From: Maratus speciosus
Taxonomy: Eukaryota; Arthropoda; Arachnida; Araneae; Salticidae
Direction: 5' to 3'
Length of the DNA: 64,000 nt
Assembly (NCBI GenBank): GCA_963932465.1
Contig: OZ010795.1
Coordinates: forward strand, 521,053,451-521,117,450
Within the stretch, counting starts at the first letter, position 1. Every line of letters begins with the position of its first letter. Below, one piece after another: positions 11,871 to 24,459 of this stretch. The notes under the pieces were generated by a model. That model worked only from the letters and a program-made list of their open reading frames with translations, searched no databases and had not been told where the DNA came from. A program made the position numbers and the translations under genes.

Positions 11871-14800
11871 ATGTACATTGACAGTTCGTACAGAAAGAGT
11901 AACTTCGCATACTGGTAAGACAGCTATTTTCAAACAGCTCATGTACAGGAGAATAATAAAAAACTGTTGATTTTCATAAATATCATGATCGAGATTAACT
12001 GTTTTTTAGTCCGATTAATTGACTGATACAGAAATTTAAGATAAAAAACAAACTTGGTATAGTACTGGACTAATTATATTAAAGTTTTAAAGTTTGTAAC
12101 TACTTTTTGAAGTATGGAATAGAATCAAGTTTTGGGATTGGCACATCGAATTATTTTTCAATCATTTTGAATAATCGAATTCCATATTTGTTTCTTTATG
12201 CTTCAATTTGTTTTTGTCTATGGCAATATATTAAATCAATAACGAAATGAAGGGTATGTAAAATGTAATTTTTCTGTATTTTAACTAAATCGGTAATAGG
12301 TGTTATTTATATAAAACATTTTTTAAGCATAACACTAAAACTCGCGATTGTAGACTTAAATTACTTGCAATTATCAGAACAATTAATTTCTAATGATCTT
12401 TTTTTTATTGAGTCATACAATAATATCGATATATTAAGAATATAATAGATGCAATGATCAGATTAATTATTTATGTAATGTATGAATAGATAAATGAAGA
12501 AATATTAAAATTTTATTTCTCTATGCAAATCCTTTTATTTTAATATTTCATTTCTTTTTCGGAAAAACGTTATTAACGAATTGATAGATATTCAATATTA
12601 ATGAATTCTATTAGTCAATCAAAATATAACTTTTTTTAAATGAAACTATTTATTTAGACTCCATATTCCATTGAGAAATATTAAAGTAAGGTGAATATGT
12701 TGACTTGTTATGTAAAATTCGCTGAATAATTAAATACTAAATGCAGTGTAAATCTTTTAATGAATGACTTCACTTGTGAGTTTCTTATTTTCTAATCCGA
12801 TAATCTTTTATTCCCCTGAAGGTAATATTTTAATACGGATTTACAAGACAGAAAAGTTTTGCCAATCTGCAATGTAACAAGTTGTTGTTTTTTAAACATT
12901 TTTCTGATTATAACTGAATTTATTTCTGATTATTTTGCTAACCGTGCGAATTTTGTAAAGAAAGAGGAAGATATATATATATACATGGGAAAGGAATGCA
13001 TGCAAACAAACTTTACACAAAAAAATCTTTATCTAACTATTAAGAAAATGTAATAGAATGAGTTGTTATTTATTTAAAAATATCTCTTTCTGTTACAAAA
13101 TCGCATCTACGAAGAATGTTGCCACAACTATTAGTTTTAAAATTTTTAATTCTAAATTATTCACAAAGTAGATAAACTTAATATTTTAAATGTTTTTCCG
13201 GTGTGAAAAAAAAATTAATATTAATAGTTTTGTTTAGAATTTTTAATAACTCAAAACAATATTTGTAGCTGGTATTTCCAAAAAAAAAAAAAAAAAAAGG
13301 AATTAATCGACTATTTAAGGTTTCCAAAATTTTCTATATAAACAATTTCTTATATGGATTTATCAAAATCTATTTATCTGGAGTTTTTAAAATATGAGTT
13401 AAAATCGTTATTTGATCAAGTCGAGGAGTCGAATAGCAGAAATACCCCTCATTAAAATTGCCAGCGTTTGCCTAGGGAGAGTCACCTGGATCAACAACCG
13501 ACCGCCGCAATTCACTTAAAAAAAACTTTTGGCAATAGAATCTTATCTGTTGTCCGAAACGGTTCAACAAAATATACCACAGATTATTGAACTTAATTAA
13601 GTGATAGTCACTTAGGTACAATTTGTTATTTATGTCAGAATCATAAAACTCAGGAAATGTGTCAATCCATATATCTTTATCAACAGTAATCTCAACTTAG
13701 GAAATTATTCATTAATATAGACCTATTGCCAGTAGAAAATTCTGTTGAAATTTGTTAAATAACAAGGCAGAATCTAAGGCCAAAAGATTCTAAGAGTGAA
13801 TTGTGATAGCCAGTTGTTGGTCAATAGGTAGACAGTTGGTAATTAATGCCAGAAATATTGGGTTTGTCTTCAGGCCTGGACATCCCCCCTCCCCCCAGTT
13901 AAAAAATGATTAAATTAAATAATGTCTCCGTCTCCGTCAATCAGTATGATTGAGTGAAAAATAATAAATTATACTTACATATATTTTCAATTTTAATATT
14001 TGAGGGAATTTTAACTTAATTTCCATGAACAAATACATATATGTTACGAAAAATATTCATAGCATTGATATTGTGGAGCAACTTAGTAGCTGAAATTGCA
14101 GATGTAACACAAGTAGGAGTAAGCAATCGTAGTATACGTTTGCTGATTCAAGCATCGATAAAAGTAGATTAAGCAATAGCAGTACAAGATGTTAGCTAAT
14201 AATATGAGGAGTGCTACTTCAAAGCACATGAATTCAAACATTGCAGTCATCGAATGGTTGGCTAGGCAATCGTATCAATCCTGTGCAGATTTCTCCGTAT
14301 ATAAATAAGACAAAGCATATGTCAACTCAATAGTTTATGAAAAATATGTTTCGGTGGTGCAGTTTTCAGCTATTAGATGTAGTCGTGCCATCCTACATAT
14401 CAATTAAGTCTAGATAAGCAATTTTGGATATATACGATGAAGACATATACGGCGGCCAGGAGAATGTTAAACAATGAAAATTTGACTAAAATCTCTTGAG
14501 AAATCGCGTGTATCCGCTTTTTGTCACTTTGCACAGTAATACAATCTATGACGTACACACGCTATGAACCAATTAGGAACTAAAGATAACACACCATACT
14601 ACGCCAAAAACAAATAAGGGAGCACTAGCATGGAATCTGCCCAATTTCGAGCGGAAGGGTTTAATAGTAAAAAAAATATATACCCGATAAATGAAATTCT
14701 CGGAATAAAATAAAATGGCTTCTAGAAAGAACATTCGACATCCTAGAAATGATCGGAAGTCGTGATAGAATTTAAGAATAACTAAAAGATTAATATTTAC

Positions 14801-15279
14801 GTAAATTGGGCAAGCTACATATTAAATGTGGGGAATTTAACAGAATTAACGATAGAGATTATTTAAGAATAAGGAATTTGGTGACTATAGTAATAATTTA
14901 GAATAAAATAGGGAAATGGCGAAGGAAGACTTAATAATGTAACATGCATACGATTTTCAATGCATATTTAACAGCATGCTTGTGTTAAAAAAAGCAAAAT
15001 GTTTCTTTATTTGAACGTTTTGAAATTTCTAAGTCATTATGATTCATATATAAATTCTATATTAACACGTTGTTGCATTGTATATCATATCTAATACATA
15101 AAAATAAATTATTATCTCTTTTTTCAATATGCTATAAGTTCACTGAGTATGAGTGATAATCTACGTCTGGAGCAATCGAATGTATAAAATCATGCCAAAT
15201 TGGTATACTTCATGACATTATTATGCAAATATATGTAACTAGGCTATCCAAACCGGACTTCTCACGTAACAGAACATAG
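11871..15279. other. No feature recognised
   Basis: AT-rich sequence with an A-run near 13280-13298 and a C-rich patch near 13886-13899. The 14.0-14.65 kb part has more balanced base use but no frame I can recognise. Confidence 0.35.
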
Positions 15280-16765
15280 GTAAAAACCATTTGTTTTTAC
15301 GGAAAAGAATAATAGAATTTTTACAAATAATATATTATTTAGATTGTCATTAGCAAACCTAAAAAGTATTTTTATACGAAAAATATCAATTATGGATTGG
15401 AATAATGTTTTCAAATTTATTAAAAGCGATACTTCCGCATCAGACTTATATAAGGAGTTAGTAGCCGTAAAAATGGCCAAATGGTTTGTCTTTTTGACAG
15501 TTCCAGCGGATTAAGCGCGTAGTTCGATTACCTTTCTGATAAATTTGTGTTTTATATATATTATATTATTATTATTATTTATAATTTATTCGTGAAGTTT
15601 TAATTTTCTAGTGAAATATCAGCCGGAAACAAATTATGACGTATTTACATTGTTTTATTTGCAATCATGTTCATCTTTTGTAATCAGACATTACAGGGGG
15701 AGATAGATTTTTTTTAATTATACTTATTATTTTCAACCATTAAAAAATCAGCGAAGTATGATACATTTTTTAAACAAATTTCAATTGAAAGAAATTTTTT
15801 CCTATTTGACTCTGCAAACATTGAAATTGCTAAATGTTTAGAAATTTAAAAAATTGCAGTTAGAGCGAAATTTATTGGCCATATTTTTCCATTGTCAATA
15901 TGACGTCTGAGTTACTCACAAGCATGTTTGTTCCTTATAATATAGAATGGCTTAACGAGAATATAGAAGTACGAATTAAGCATTAATACAGTTTTTTATA
16001 AACACTCAGCTATCAAAAGTGAAATGTTATCTGTTAATAATATTGTCTTTTAACTGTTATATGCTCTATACCCTATATGCCACAACAGAAAAGGGAAATT
16101 TTATTTCTTATGTCACGAATAATAAATTTCAAACTACAACTAAAAATTAGAAATAGTAGTTTTATTAGTGTTTCCTCTTTTTTATGCCCCAAGATAGTGT
16201 CATAGGAAAATTAATTGATTTTTTTTTCTTTTTGCAATTTATCAGTTTAAATTAATCCCGCCATGCAAATAATAATAAACAATATAAAAATACTACTCAA
16301 AATATAATACTAGAAAATTTTTAATTGCGTAAAAAATGTTTCATTTTTTTAAACGTGTGGTTCTTTCGAAAATTCTCTTAAATCAATACTAAAATCCTGA
16401 ATTAAGTTAAGAAGATCAGAATATCGAATTTGTAATGCTGGAAAGAATGAGATTAAAATTCCAATATACTGAAGATTCATATTTTTTTATTCAATCATCT
16501 AACAGTATTAGGATATTAATCTAGATAAGTATGTTTAAAATGTACAATAAAAATGACGTTTTATTTTTCGTATATCTTTTTATAAAGTATATAGATAATT
16601 GCTTTGAACATATGTATTAAAAAGTATTTTTTTTTTAGAAGTACATTTTTTACTTTAATTCACGTCAATTTTGGATAGAGAAGAGATTACAGGTACTTGC
16701 TTTTCATTTGAAATTCAATTTCTAAAAATAAATTAAATACTATGAAATTGAAAATTTGTTTATTT
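15280..16765 (+). repeat. Dispersed repeat family A, copy 3
   Basis: It is collinear with copy 2 (9840-11340) from the 'tatcagccggaaacaa' block through 'caatatgacgtctgagtt', 'atagaagtacgaattaag', 'gtgaaatgttatctgtta' and 'aattaaatactatgaaattg'. The left part (15340-15480) also resembles 760-900. The homology stops near 16765 and appears to resume at 18720, so about 1.95 kb of other repeats interrupt it. Confidence 0.6.
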
Positions 16766-16788
16766 TCGCATTGATTTAAAAGGACATA

Positions 16789-17230
16789 CAGTCGAACCCT
16801 GCTAAGACGCTCACGTTTAATACGCGATCCCGCTTAATACTCGAATTTTTTTCCGATTCGGTGAACATCGCCCATAAGGCTAAAAAACAAATATCCCGTT
16901 TAAGATGAGAATGGTTATTAGGCGATTCCGCGTAATACGCGATTGATTTGCGGTCGTTTGAGGCACAGAACTATGGTTTAAAATTTCGTCGATTTTTTTA
17001 ATCAGATAAAAAACGCTGTTTCTGTATAGTAATATTTACTTTATTTACTTACAGATTAATTAAAGCGAACATTGCTAATTGCAACTAATGGTAGATATTT
17101 GAATTAAAAAACCCCGCTAAATTAGCAATACTGCATTTCTTCTTGGATTCCGCGTCCTAACATTCTTTGTCCCTCGCTTAGTGTATGTTTTTACTTTAGT
17201 AAAAATAGATAGGCGAATTCAGGACATTCA
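16789..17230 (+). mobile_element. Fragment with pogo/Tigger-like end
   Basis: The left edge reads acagtcgaaccctgctaaga, followed by CpG-rich repeats of 'taatacgcgat'. This resembles the ends of pogo/Tigger-type elements (CAGTCRAACCTCG-like). No matching inverted right end and no transposase were found, so this is at most an end fragment or a decayed MITE. The superfamily assignment is an inference from memory of such termini. Confidence 0.3.
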
Positions 17231-17530
17231 GATAAGTTATAAAAATATTAGAATTGGTAATGATTATACTTGTTGTTAGTGAGGATTTTCAAATGGATTT
17301 ACATCACTACAATGTTTTATAATGCATATATTAGACCAAAAATAAATATGAAACTAGCAAAGATTAAAGAAGTACGACTGCGATTGTATAATTATTTTAC
17401 ATTTTCTATATTTTCGTTACATTTCGAAATGCAAACAATATTCTTTACACAAAAATTAATACGGATAGTTTTGCAGCGAAACAGCAACGAAAACTGGGGA
17501 TATGAAACTATTAAAATAATGAAGCGTTGT

Positions 17531-17766
17531 AAAAAATCATCCTAAAATAAAACAAAACATAGGAAACGTTTCGAGCTGAAAACACTAACAGCTCATCATC
17601 AGCTATAGTAAACACGTGTCCGAAAAGGGATAAGGTGAAAAATGATCAGTTCATTTTTGACCTTGTCCACTTTCGGACACGTGTTTACTGCAGCTGATGA
17701 CGAGCTGTTAATATTTTTAGCTCGAAACACGTCCTATGTTTTGTTTTATTTTATGGGGATTTTTTT
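17531..17766. mobile_element. Foldback element, ~236 bp
   Basis: Two arms of about 105 bp pair across a short centre near 17645. The left has ataaaacaaaacatagg, 'gtttcgagctgaaaa', 'acagctcatcatcagct' and 'gtaaacacgtgtccgaaa'. The right carries the same blocks inverted. The transcript would form a nearly full-length hairpin. No coding capacity. Confidence 0.75.
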
Positions 17767-17799
17767 AAAGCTTTATTATTTTAATAAGGATAAATTTCC

Positions 17800-18210
17800 T
17801 TATATTAACATGTTGGAAATTGCCCGTCAAACGGGGCAAATGAGGTGCTTTCGTACTACAACTAGTTTTATAAATATTTTTTCCACCGCTATTGTACTGG
17901 ATGTATATTATTAGCATATCAATTTAATTCTGTGCGAAAGGATATAACATTATTAAAATGCACTTGAAATCATTTTTTCCCATTGGCCGAAATGTATCGG
18001 AAAACATTTGCCTGTCAATGTAATTATACTATACATCCGATTTTCATAAAATTTGAAATGACTCGACGAAGTTTTGCACAATTATATATTTAAAATTTCA
18101 GACCATTCAGCTTGATAGTTTTTGCTCTGCTATATGCGGACAGACAGACAGACCGAACGACGACTATAGATGTTACGTATTTATATAATTACGAACGCAC
18201 CTAAAAAGAA
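17800..18210 (+). repeat. Dispersed repeat family B, copy 1
   Basis: Blocks are 'aatgaggtgctttcgtac', 'ttttcataaaatttgaaatg', 'ttcagaccattcagctt' and a gacagacagacagacc run. The same blocks appear inverted and in the expected order at 20440-20535 and 21303-21640. Repeats ending in GACAGACAGAC are common in arthropod genomes. No coding frame is conserved. Confidence 0.55.
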
Positions 18211-18719
18211 GGATATATTATAAACTGAATTGTGCTTCAAAGATATAATATTTTTTTCTTTCTATTAAAAAAATAGTCTAGCAGGAAAATTAATTATTTT
18301 TCTTTTATCTTTGGTTGTAACGTATTAATGCACAATAAAGCTATGTTATAATCATATTTATTTTCAGTTATTATTCTAGTCGGTCCCATAACAAGAAAGA
18401 ATGTGTAAAGTTGAATACAATTAAATTTAAATCTAAATATACGCATACGATAGAATTTTGAACCGTAAACATGTAAATGAAAGGTCTAAAGATCATTTAA
18501 ACGATTAGATGTGTAAATAAGACCAGTTGCCGCTGCGGTCGTCTGGTAGCTTCAGTGCCCCGAACCCAACAGTTGATGCTTCTCCATGTCTATAATTTAA
18601 TCAATTTCCATTTTAAATTTGTCTGGTTTAGATTTTTCAATTTTTTTTCTTTTCCTTCCGGCTTCCGCTAGATTGCCTCGGCAAAAGGGTACGTAGGCAT
18701 CGACCCCTAAATGACACGC

Positions 18720-18895
18720 TGACGGCCGATTAAACACAATATCAAATGTGTAATCTTTGGTATGTTTTCTTAATTATGTGAATGCATATCATGAAAATTT
18801 GCGAGCTTTTGTTTTTATCACATGTTTTAAAATTATGTGAGTATAGAGCTTGCCAGTGAAACTATTAAAAATGAAAATATACAAATACAGGATAA
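18720..18895 (+). repeat. Displaced 3' part of family A copy 3
   Basis: The blocks 'atcaaatgtgtaatc', 'ttcttaattatgtgaatgc', 'aaaattatgtgagtatagag' and 'aatgaaaatata' match the distal part of family A copy 2 (about 11140-11290). This is the continuation expected after 16765, with the intervening 1.95 kb being inserted material. Confidence 0.45.
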
Positions 18896-19144
18896 TACAG
18901 GACTTAATACAGGATGTAATACAGGACTGTGCTAAATTGAATATTTAAGAAAATCGCTATATTTTTGGAATACAAATGCAATACGTAAATGTTTTTGTTA
19001 TAGGAAATATTTTGAAGGCTTTCAAAGATTATAAATTTCTATCGAGATGGATTTCAACAACAAACAATTATATTACCAAACCGATTATTTGGTATAATTT
19101 AACTAAAATTATAACTCATAATTGATATAGTTGAGATAAAGGAC

Positions 19145-20396
19145 ACGACATAGGGGAGAACGGGGCTGTTTGGCTATAGGGGTAAGTAGGCGCAGTCCTC
19201 ATAAATTTGAATGTTTGTGGATAGATTGCGCAACTAGTCACAGAGTAGGGGAGACCGGGGATAGTAGGCGCAGTTTTTTGTTATTTATTTTTATTATTTT
19301 TTCTTTAAGTTTTTTTATGAAATTTTAACTGTATTTTTAAAAAACAGGCATAGGAATATAAATAACTGGAGTTTTGAGTCTGTAGCTTTTGTAGTTTATG
19401 TTTAGCGGATTCCTAAAATAAAAGGAAAATTGTGCGCCAACCTACCCCGTCATGGGGCAGGTTGGCGCACAATTTTCCTTAAGCTAGTTGGCTATACCTG
19501 TAGCCAACTAGTCCCGGTCTCTCCTACCTTTCTTCTTGCTTTTTACAATCCTCATTGTAGTTTTGCACCGTTACCTACGTGCATTAGACATTTATTACGA
19601 TTTTTCTGTTTTTTGCACTCAAGTAATTTTTTGTTGCTTCATGCTTTTTCTAATTTCTAACACTTATCTTAATCATTGCGATTTAACTTGTTCAGTTTTT
19701 CTTAGTGCATGATTAACTGTACCTGACCCATATGCGGTTTACTTGGATTATTTATGCTTAAATGGTTACGTATCCTATTTGTGAAGAAATATATTATGGG
19801 GCTAGTAGGCGCGTTGAACATGGGACAAGTTGGCTCTGTGTCTGGTGTGTGCTGGTAGCTTGAAAAACAGCAAACACCGAGCAAAGTGGTTGCAATGCAA
19901 GATTTTGGGCACACGAGGCTTGCCCAAACAGAGACACTCGATTTTTTATTTGTGACTACTGTAACTCTGAGGATAATATCGAGTAGGATAGAAGTTACTC
20001 AGTTTTAATGTGTTATTCATTATTTTTAAGTTTGCATAATTTAGAATTTACATTGTACGGCGATAACGCCTTTTTTTAAACTTATTGGTAATAATGAAAT
20101 TGATTTCTTTTAACTACGTGTCTTATTTAAGTTTCATTTAAATTTTTATAAAGCGTTTGCCAAACCCCATAGGTATAAGCAACTTGCCCCGTAACGGGGT
20201 AGGTTGGCGCACAATTTTCCTTTTACTTTAGGCTTCCGTTAAACGTAAACTACAAAAGCTACAACCTCAAAATTCCAGTTATTTATAGCTCAATACCCGC
20301 TCTTTAAAAGCACAATTAAAGTTTCATAAAAAAACTTAAACAAAAATTAATAGTTATCGATAACTAAAAACTGACCTACTCGTCCCGGTCTCCCCT
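19145..20396. mobile_element. Element with GGGGAGACCGGG inverted ends
   Basis: The left end at 19247 reads taggggagaccggggatag and the right end is its inverse (cccggtctcccctag, ending about 20396). Arms of roughly 230 bp correspond: 'ttttttatgaaattttaact' with 'aattaaagtttcataaaaaa', 'agcttttgtagttta' with 'taaactacaaaagct', then the ggttggcgcac block. Extra copies of the end motif lie at 19152 and 19500-19530, so the left side is rearranged. No transposase was found. Confidence 0.6.
19421..19482. repeat. Near-perfect 27-bp-stem hairpin
   Basis: The sequence aaggaaaattgtgcgccaac is followed by ctacccc, a 4-5 base loop and the inverse of both, with one mismatch in the stem. It lies within the left side of the GGGGAGACC element. 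The single copy of its half-site at 20190-20215 shows that the hairpin arose by inverted joining of two element ends. Confidence 0.8.
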
Positions 20397-20439
20397 AGTA
20401 AAAACAATAAAATTCCACTTTTTAGATCTGTTCTTATTT

Positions 20440-20635
20440 ATATAAATACGTAGTACTTACAGTCGTTGTCTCGTCCGTCTGTCCGCATATAACAGTGCCA
20501 AAAGCATCCAACTGAATGGTTTGAAATTTAATATATAGGGTGTTCATAATTAAACAACCCTACTTTAAGGTTGTCAATAGACAAAACTATTGTTAAAGTT
20601 GAGAAATTTTGTGAAAGGGAAATTTGTTTAAGCTA

Positions 20636-20689
<54 letters not shown>

Positions 20690-21640
20690 TTCTCCAGCAG
20701 AAAGTGATTTTCAATAAATTATACATTTAGCATTGCGATAGTTCAGAAATTTTATTTATTAACGTAACCTTACTCTAAAGGTAGCATTTTACGACATGGC
20801 CCTAGCATTTCCCAGAACACACTGTGCGGTAAGCTGTGGATCATGTAATCTTACGATTCCAGATGGCCTCTGAAAATAATGAGTCATACAGAACATGTTT
20901 GTTTATAACAAAATTTGTTAAACAACCGTAAATGTATGCTAAATGTGTAATTCGTTAAAAAATGACCTACTTATTTTTTTCGCTCAAACAAATTATCATA
21001 CTTTAATTATGCCCTCCAAAAAATTTCACAACATTCTGTTTCGTCTGTACACAACATTAAAATAAGCTCTATTAATTATGAACAGCCTGTGAATAAAATT
21101 TCTAAACTATCGCTATGCTAAATGTGTAATTTATTAAAAATTGCCCTCTCGTGGCGACATTTTGAACTATTTTAATTTATATTTTTTTTAGCTTAAACAA
21201 ACTCTCATTCCTTTATTATGTCTTTCACAAAATTTCAAAACTTCATGAACAATCGTTTTGTCTACAGACAAATTTGAAACGTTTAATTATGGACACCCTG
21301 TATATAATCGCGGCAGAATGTTGTACAGTCATTTCACATTTTATGAAAATCGAACCAAAATTTTAAAAGATATTAATAAAAATTTTCACCCATTCTATTA
21401 AATCAATGATATCCCATGACTGGTAATGATTCTAGGTTGTCATGGAAATTACGTCCTATTTAAGATGAAGTCATATTATATCCGTATTACTGAATTTAAT
21501 ATATATATAATCGTAGCAAATTTTATATACATGCATTTTTGAATTAGAGAACTACAGCTATTGCAGCAAGATCTGTATTTATAAATGTAGTCATTGTACG
21601 AAAGCACCTCATTTACCATGTTTGACTTTCAATTTTCGCT
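20440..21640 (-). repeat. Dispersed repeat family B, copy 2 (interrupted)
   Basis: This is the inverted copy of 17800-18210. The cgtctgtccgcatat and actgaatggtttgaaattt blocks lie at 20480-20530, 'ttttatgaaaatcgaacc' at 21340, and 'gtacgaaagcacctcattt' at 21597. The element at 20536-21302 splits it at a TA-rich site, and the uninterrupted copy 1 shows the pre-insertion order. Confidence 0.6.
20536..21302. mobile_element. Composite inverted-repeat element, AGGGTGTYCATAATTAAAC ends
   Basis: The left end is agggtgttcataattaaac and the right end is its inverse (gtttaattatggacaccct). The arms continue inward ('acaaaactattgtt', 'aattttgtgaaag', 'tttaagcta', 'acatttagcat.gcgatag'). A third copy of the arm ends at about 21094 (aattatgaacagcctgt) in the same orientation as the right arm, so two elements are nested or one arm is duplicated. 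An A-run of about 50 bases (20638-20687) sits in the left arm where the right arm has only eight T. Confidence 0.7.
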
Positions 21641-21865
21641 TTTTTTGTCTACTTCACTTTATCTGACCATGCCACACACCACGGTGATAGTTAAATGGGC
21701 GTCATACAATAGGGAGTTCATTTTATTTTAAAGAACTGTGAGCGATTTTTCACTACCACATTTGATTGTTTTTTTATTTTATTAGGTATAAATAATTTTT
21801 GTAATTTTTCCTGTGTCTTTTCCTGTGGATGTGGCAAACTGAAAACAAGTATACATTGGTAAAAT

Positions 21866-22160
21866 TAGAATGATTTAATAGAATAAATTCGAATATTTTT
21901 ATAAAATATATTCGAATGTTGTTTAGAAGAAATTTGAATATTTTTTGAGAAACTCCATATTGTTTTTATAGATATTTTTATAGAAATTCTAGATTATTTC
22001 TATAAACATTTTTATAGAAGTTCTATTGAAATTTCTATTGAAATTCTACAGATATTTCTATACAGTTTCGTTAAACTGGCATATAGAACAACGGACTATA
22101 ATTCTATGGTATTCTATAATGCTTTTTCTAGAATTTCAAGAATTTATTGTAAGGGTGTTG
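21866..22160 (+). repeat. TATAGAA-rich dispersed repeat, copy 2
   Basis: Same ordered blocks as 2255-2480: 'atagaataaattcgaat', 'ttctattgaaattctacag', 'atatttctata', 'aaactggcatatagaa' and 'ataattctatgg'. This copy is longer because the TATAGAA-type units are more numerous. Confidence 0.55.
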
Positions 22161-24030
22161 ATTAAGAATTATTTTGTAAAGCCCTGTACACCTGCTAGCT
22201 CTAATCTATCCACCTGATGTAATACACTGAACTCTAAATGAGCTTAGAAACACATACGCAACCGAAAATGAAATTTCAGTGACTATTTCTCATAGACAGT
22301 GCTGTAACCGATTTTTTTATGTCCCCGTAAGTGAATTTTACACAATCTACATAAAAAAAGATTCTTACCCCATAGTTGATTTCATTTGTAGCAGTGAAAC
22401 ATCATTTAAATACAATACAAACATTTTTATCCAACAGATTATAATGTACCGGAATTCTTTTCTTTATCCCTAGAAATTAACTATAAATGCTTCTTACACC
22501 GTTTTAAATAGTGAATGTCCTGCTTTAATTCGTAATGACATATACCAATCACTGGGTATATTTAGGGAAGTTTGAAGGTGGAAAGACGGCAGTCGTAGGA
22601 ACCGAAGTCATAGACAATTTTCTCTATGCTTAAAAGCGTTTAAAATATTTTTCAGTAAAAATATTATTAAAGATAAAGAAAGTAGTAAATAAATCGATTT
22701 ATATTTTCTTCGTGTAATTATTATTACTGTTAATTTATTAACAGATTTTATGAGTTTAACAACTATTTCAATGAATATATGTTTTTTTAAACCGTTGTTC
22801 AAAAATATTGCTGAGCTTATCTGAAAACTATTTGCCAATAAGAGGAAATATTTCCACACTCCAAAAATGACCAAATATATATTTTTTTCAAAAGTTATAT
22901 ATTTTTTAATTCAGAATATTAACTTTCTAATTCATTTTTCATACCTTAAACCTATCAAAAATACTTGCAAAGATGAATTTTTAAGTAGCATGTGTATAGG
23001 CAGAATAATGATAAAATTATTTCTTGAGTGGAACTTGAAATAAGACGAATGAAAGTAATTTAATATTAGTGGATTAAACATTTGATTATTTTTCATACCA
23101 ATATTTATTATCCACACCGCGTGAAATTTGATATCTGGTCGTAACTTTAAACGCCAAATTAAAATATGTTCAAAAAATCATGTGTTTCTAATAAATATTA
23201 AATATTTAGTTTATATTTTTACTTGCAAATTGACCTTAAACTTAATTTATTCTCCCTATTTACTTTAGACCATATCTGCTCTCAATTGGAGCATGTGCCT
23301 TCTTTGGAATACATTTTTTTTTTTACAACTGTTGATTTATGTATACAAATTTATGGTATTTCTCGCATTTTTTATTTAAAGTTTTATTGTGCTTTTAAGA
23401 AGATTGTCTTTCGTTTCTAATTTATTCCTGAGGAAATACAAATAATCTTGTGTGTTCCTTTCTTTTCGTTCGATTCATGAATAAAAATTAATGGAAATGT
23501 ATTCTGACTTCATTTAAATTGAAATAGAAAACACGATAAACATTAAACATAACATCATTCAAACAGCTTCAGGGTATAGCTAAATTGAAAATATCATTTA
23601 AAGTGAAAGTTGTTTTAAATAAATATCTTTAGTCTAAGCTATCTAAGTTAATTTTAATATTATATAAGAGTTAACTGATTTTTCAATTTGGCATACAAAT
23701 GCAAAAAAGTGAACAATAAATAGTGAGAGAACGTCTCATAATCAAATTTTGCTTTTAAATCAGATTACCAATATTTATTCGTCTTTAATATGAAGTTATG
23801 TAATTTTTTCAAAATACGTTTTCATATGTGACAATGGGTTAACGGTATTTATAAAGAAAAAAAACACTGTATGAAGATTATTAATGTACTTTCAATATTT
23901 CTTACTACACATTAGTATTTTTAAAAATAAGATCTTGATAAATTACATTAATTATAAAAGAATAAATTAGATCTAAATAGATTTGTTGTGCAACAGCACT
24001 CCCTCCTAACCAGCCTTTCTACCACTTGCT
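22161..24030. other. No feature recognised
   Basis: AT-rich DNA with short open frames (for example 22608-22874 minus and 23223-23420 plus) that carry no motif and look spurious. Confidence 0.4.
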
Positions 24031-24135
24031 ATGGAACTGCAGGAAGTTTCAGTCGCCGATTTTGACGCGAATGATATTGTTGAAAGATATCGTCGTGGAG
24101 ATTTAACTCCTTCTGTCCTGGTGTCCTACTATTAG
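24031..24135 (+). pseudogene. Short N-terminal coding relic near piggyBac-like gene
   Basis: A 34-codon frame starts at an ATG at 24031 (MELQEVSVADFDANDIVERY, then RRGDLTPSVLVSYY) and stops in the palindromic motif at 24121-24140. Its base composition is protein-like, and it lies upstream of, and on the same strand as, the piggyBac-like C-terminal part. It may be the N-terminus of that transposase or of a captured sequence. I do not recognise it with certainty. Confidence 0.25.
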
Positions 24136-24459
24136 AACACATCTTTACATTGCTTTAAATTTGTCGTTTTTAAGGATTTTAAGTTGAAAACCCGGTGTCC
24201 TACTAATAATATATTGCAGATTAACAATTTAATCTCATTTGTGATCACACATGGTAGCACATGCCTCACTAAGCAGTTAAATGGAGTCTTCTATCAGTTC
24301 AATGGCAAAACGTAAGTACACATTTTTAACCTTTTCAATAAAAATACTAATAATAATTTAGTGACGTTTTGTTAACAATATTTTATAAATTAAGGCCTTT
24401 TCTATCGAAATTGGTGATCTAACTTAGAAAATAATGATAAATCACATTATAACTAAGGA

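Noticed and set aside
24300..24320. Splice donor-like sequence aacgtaagtac
   Set aside because: An isolated consensus match with no convincing exon on its left or acceptor and exon on its right.
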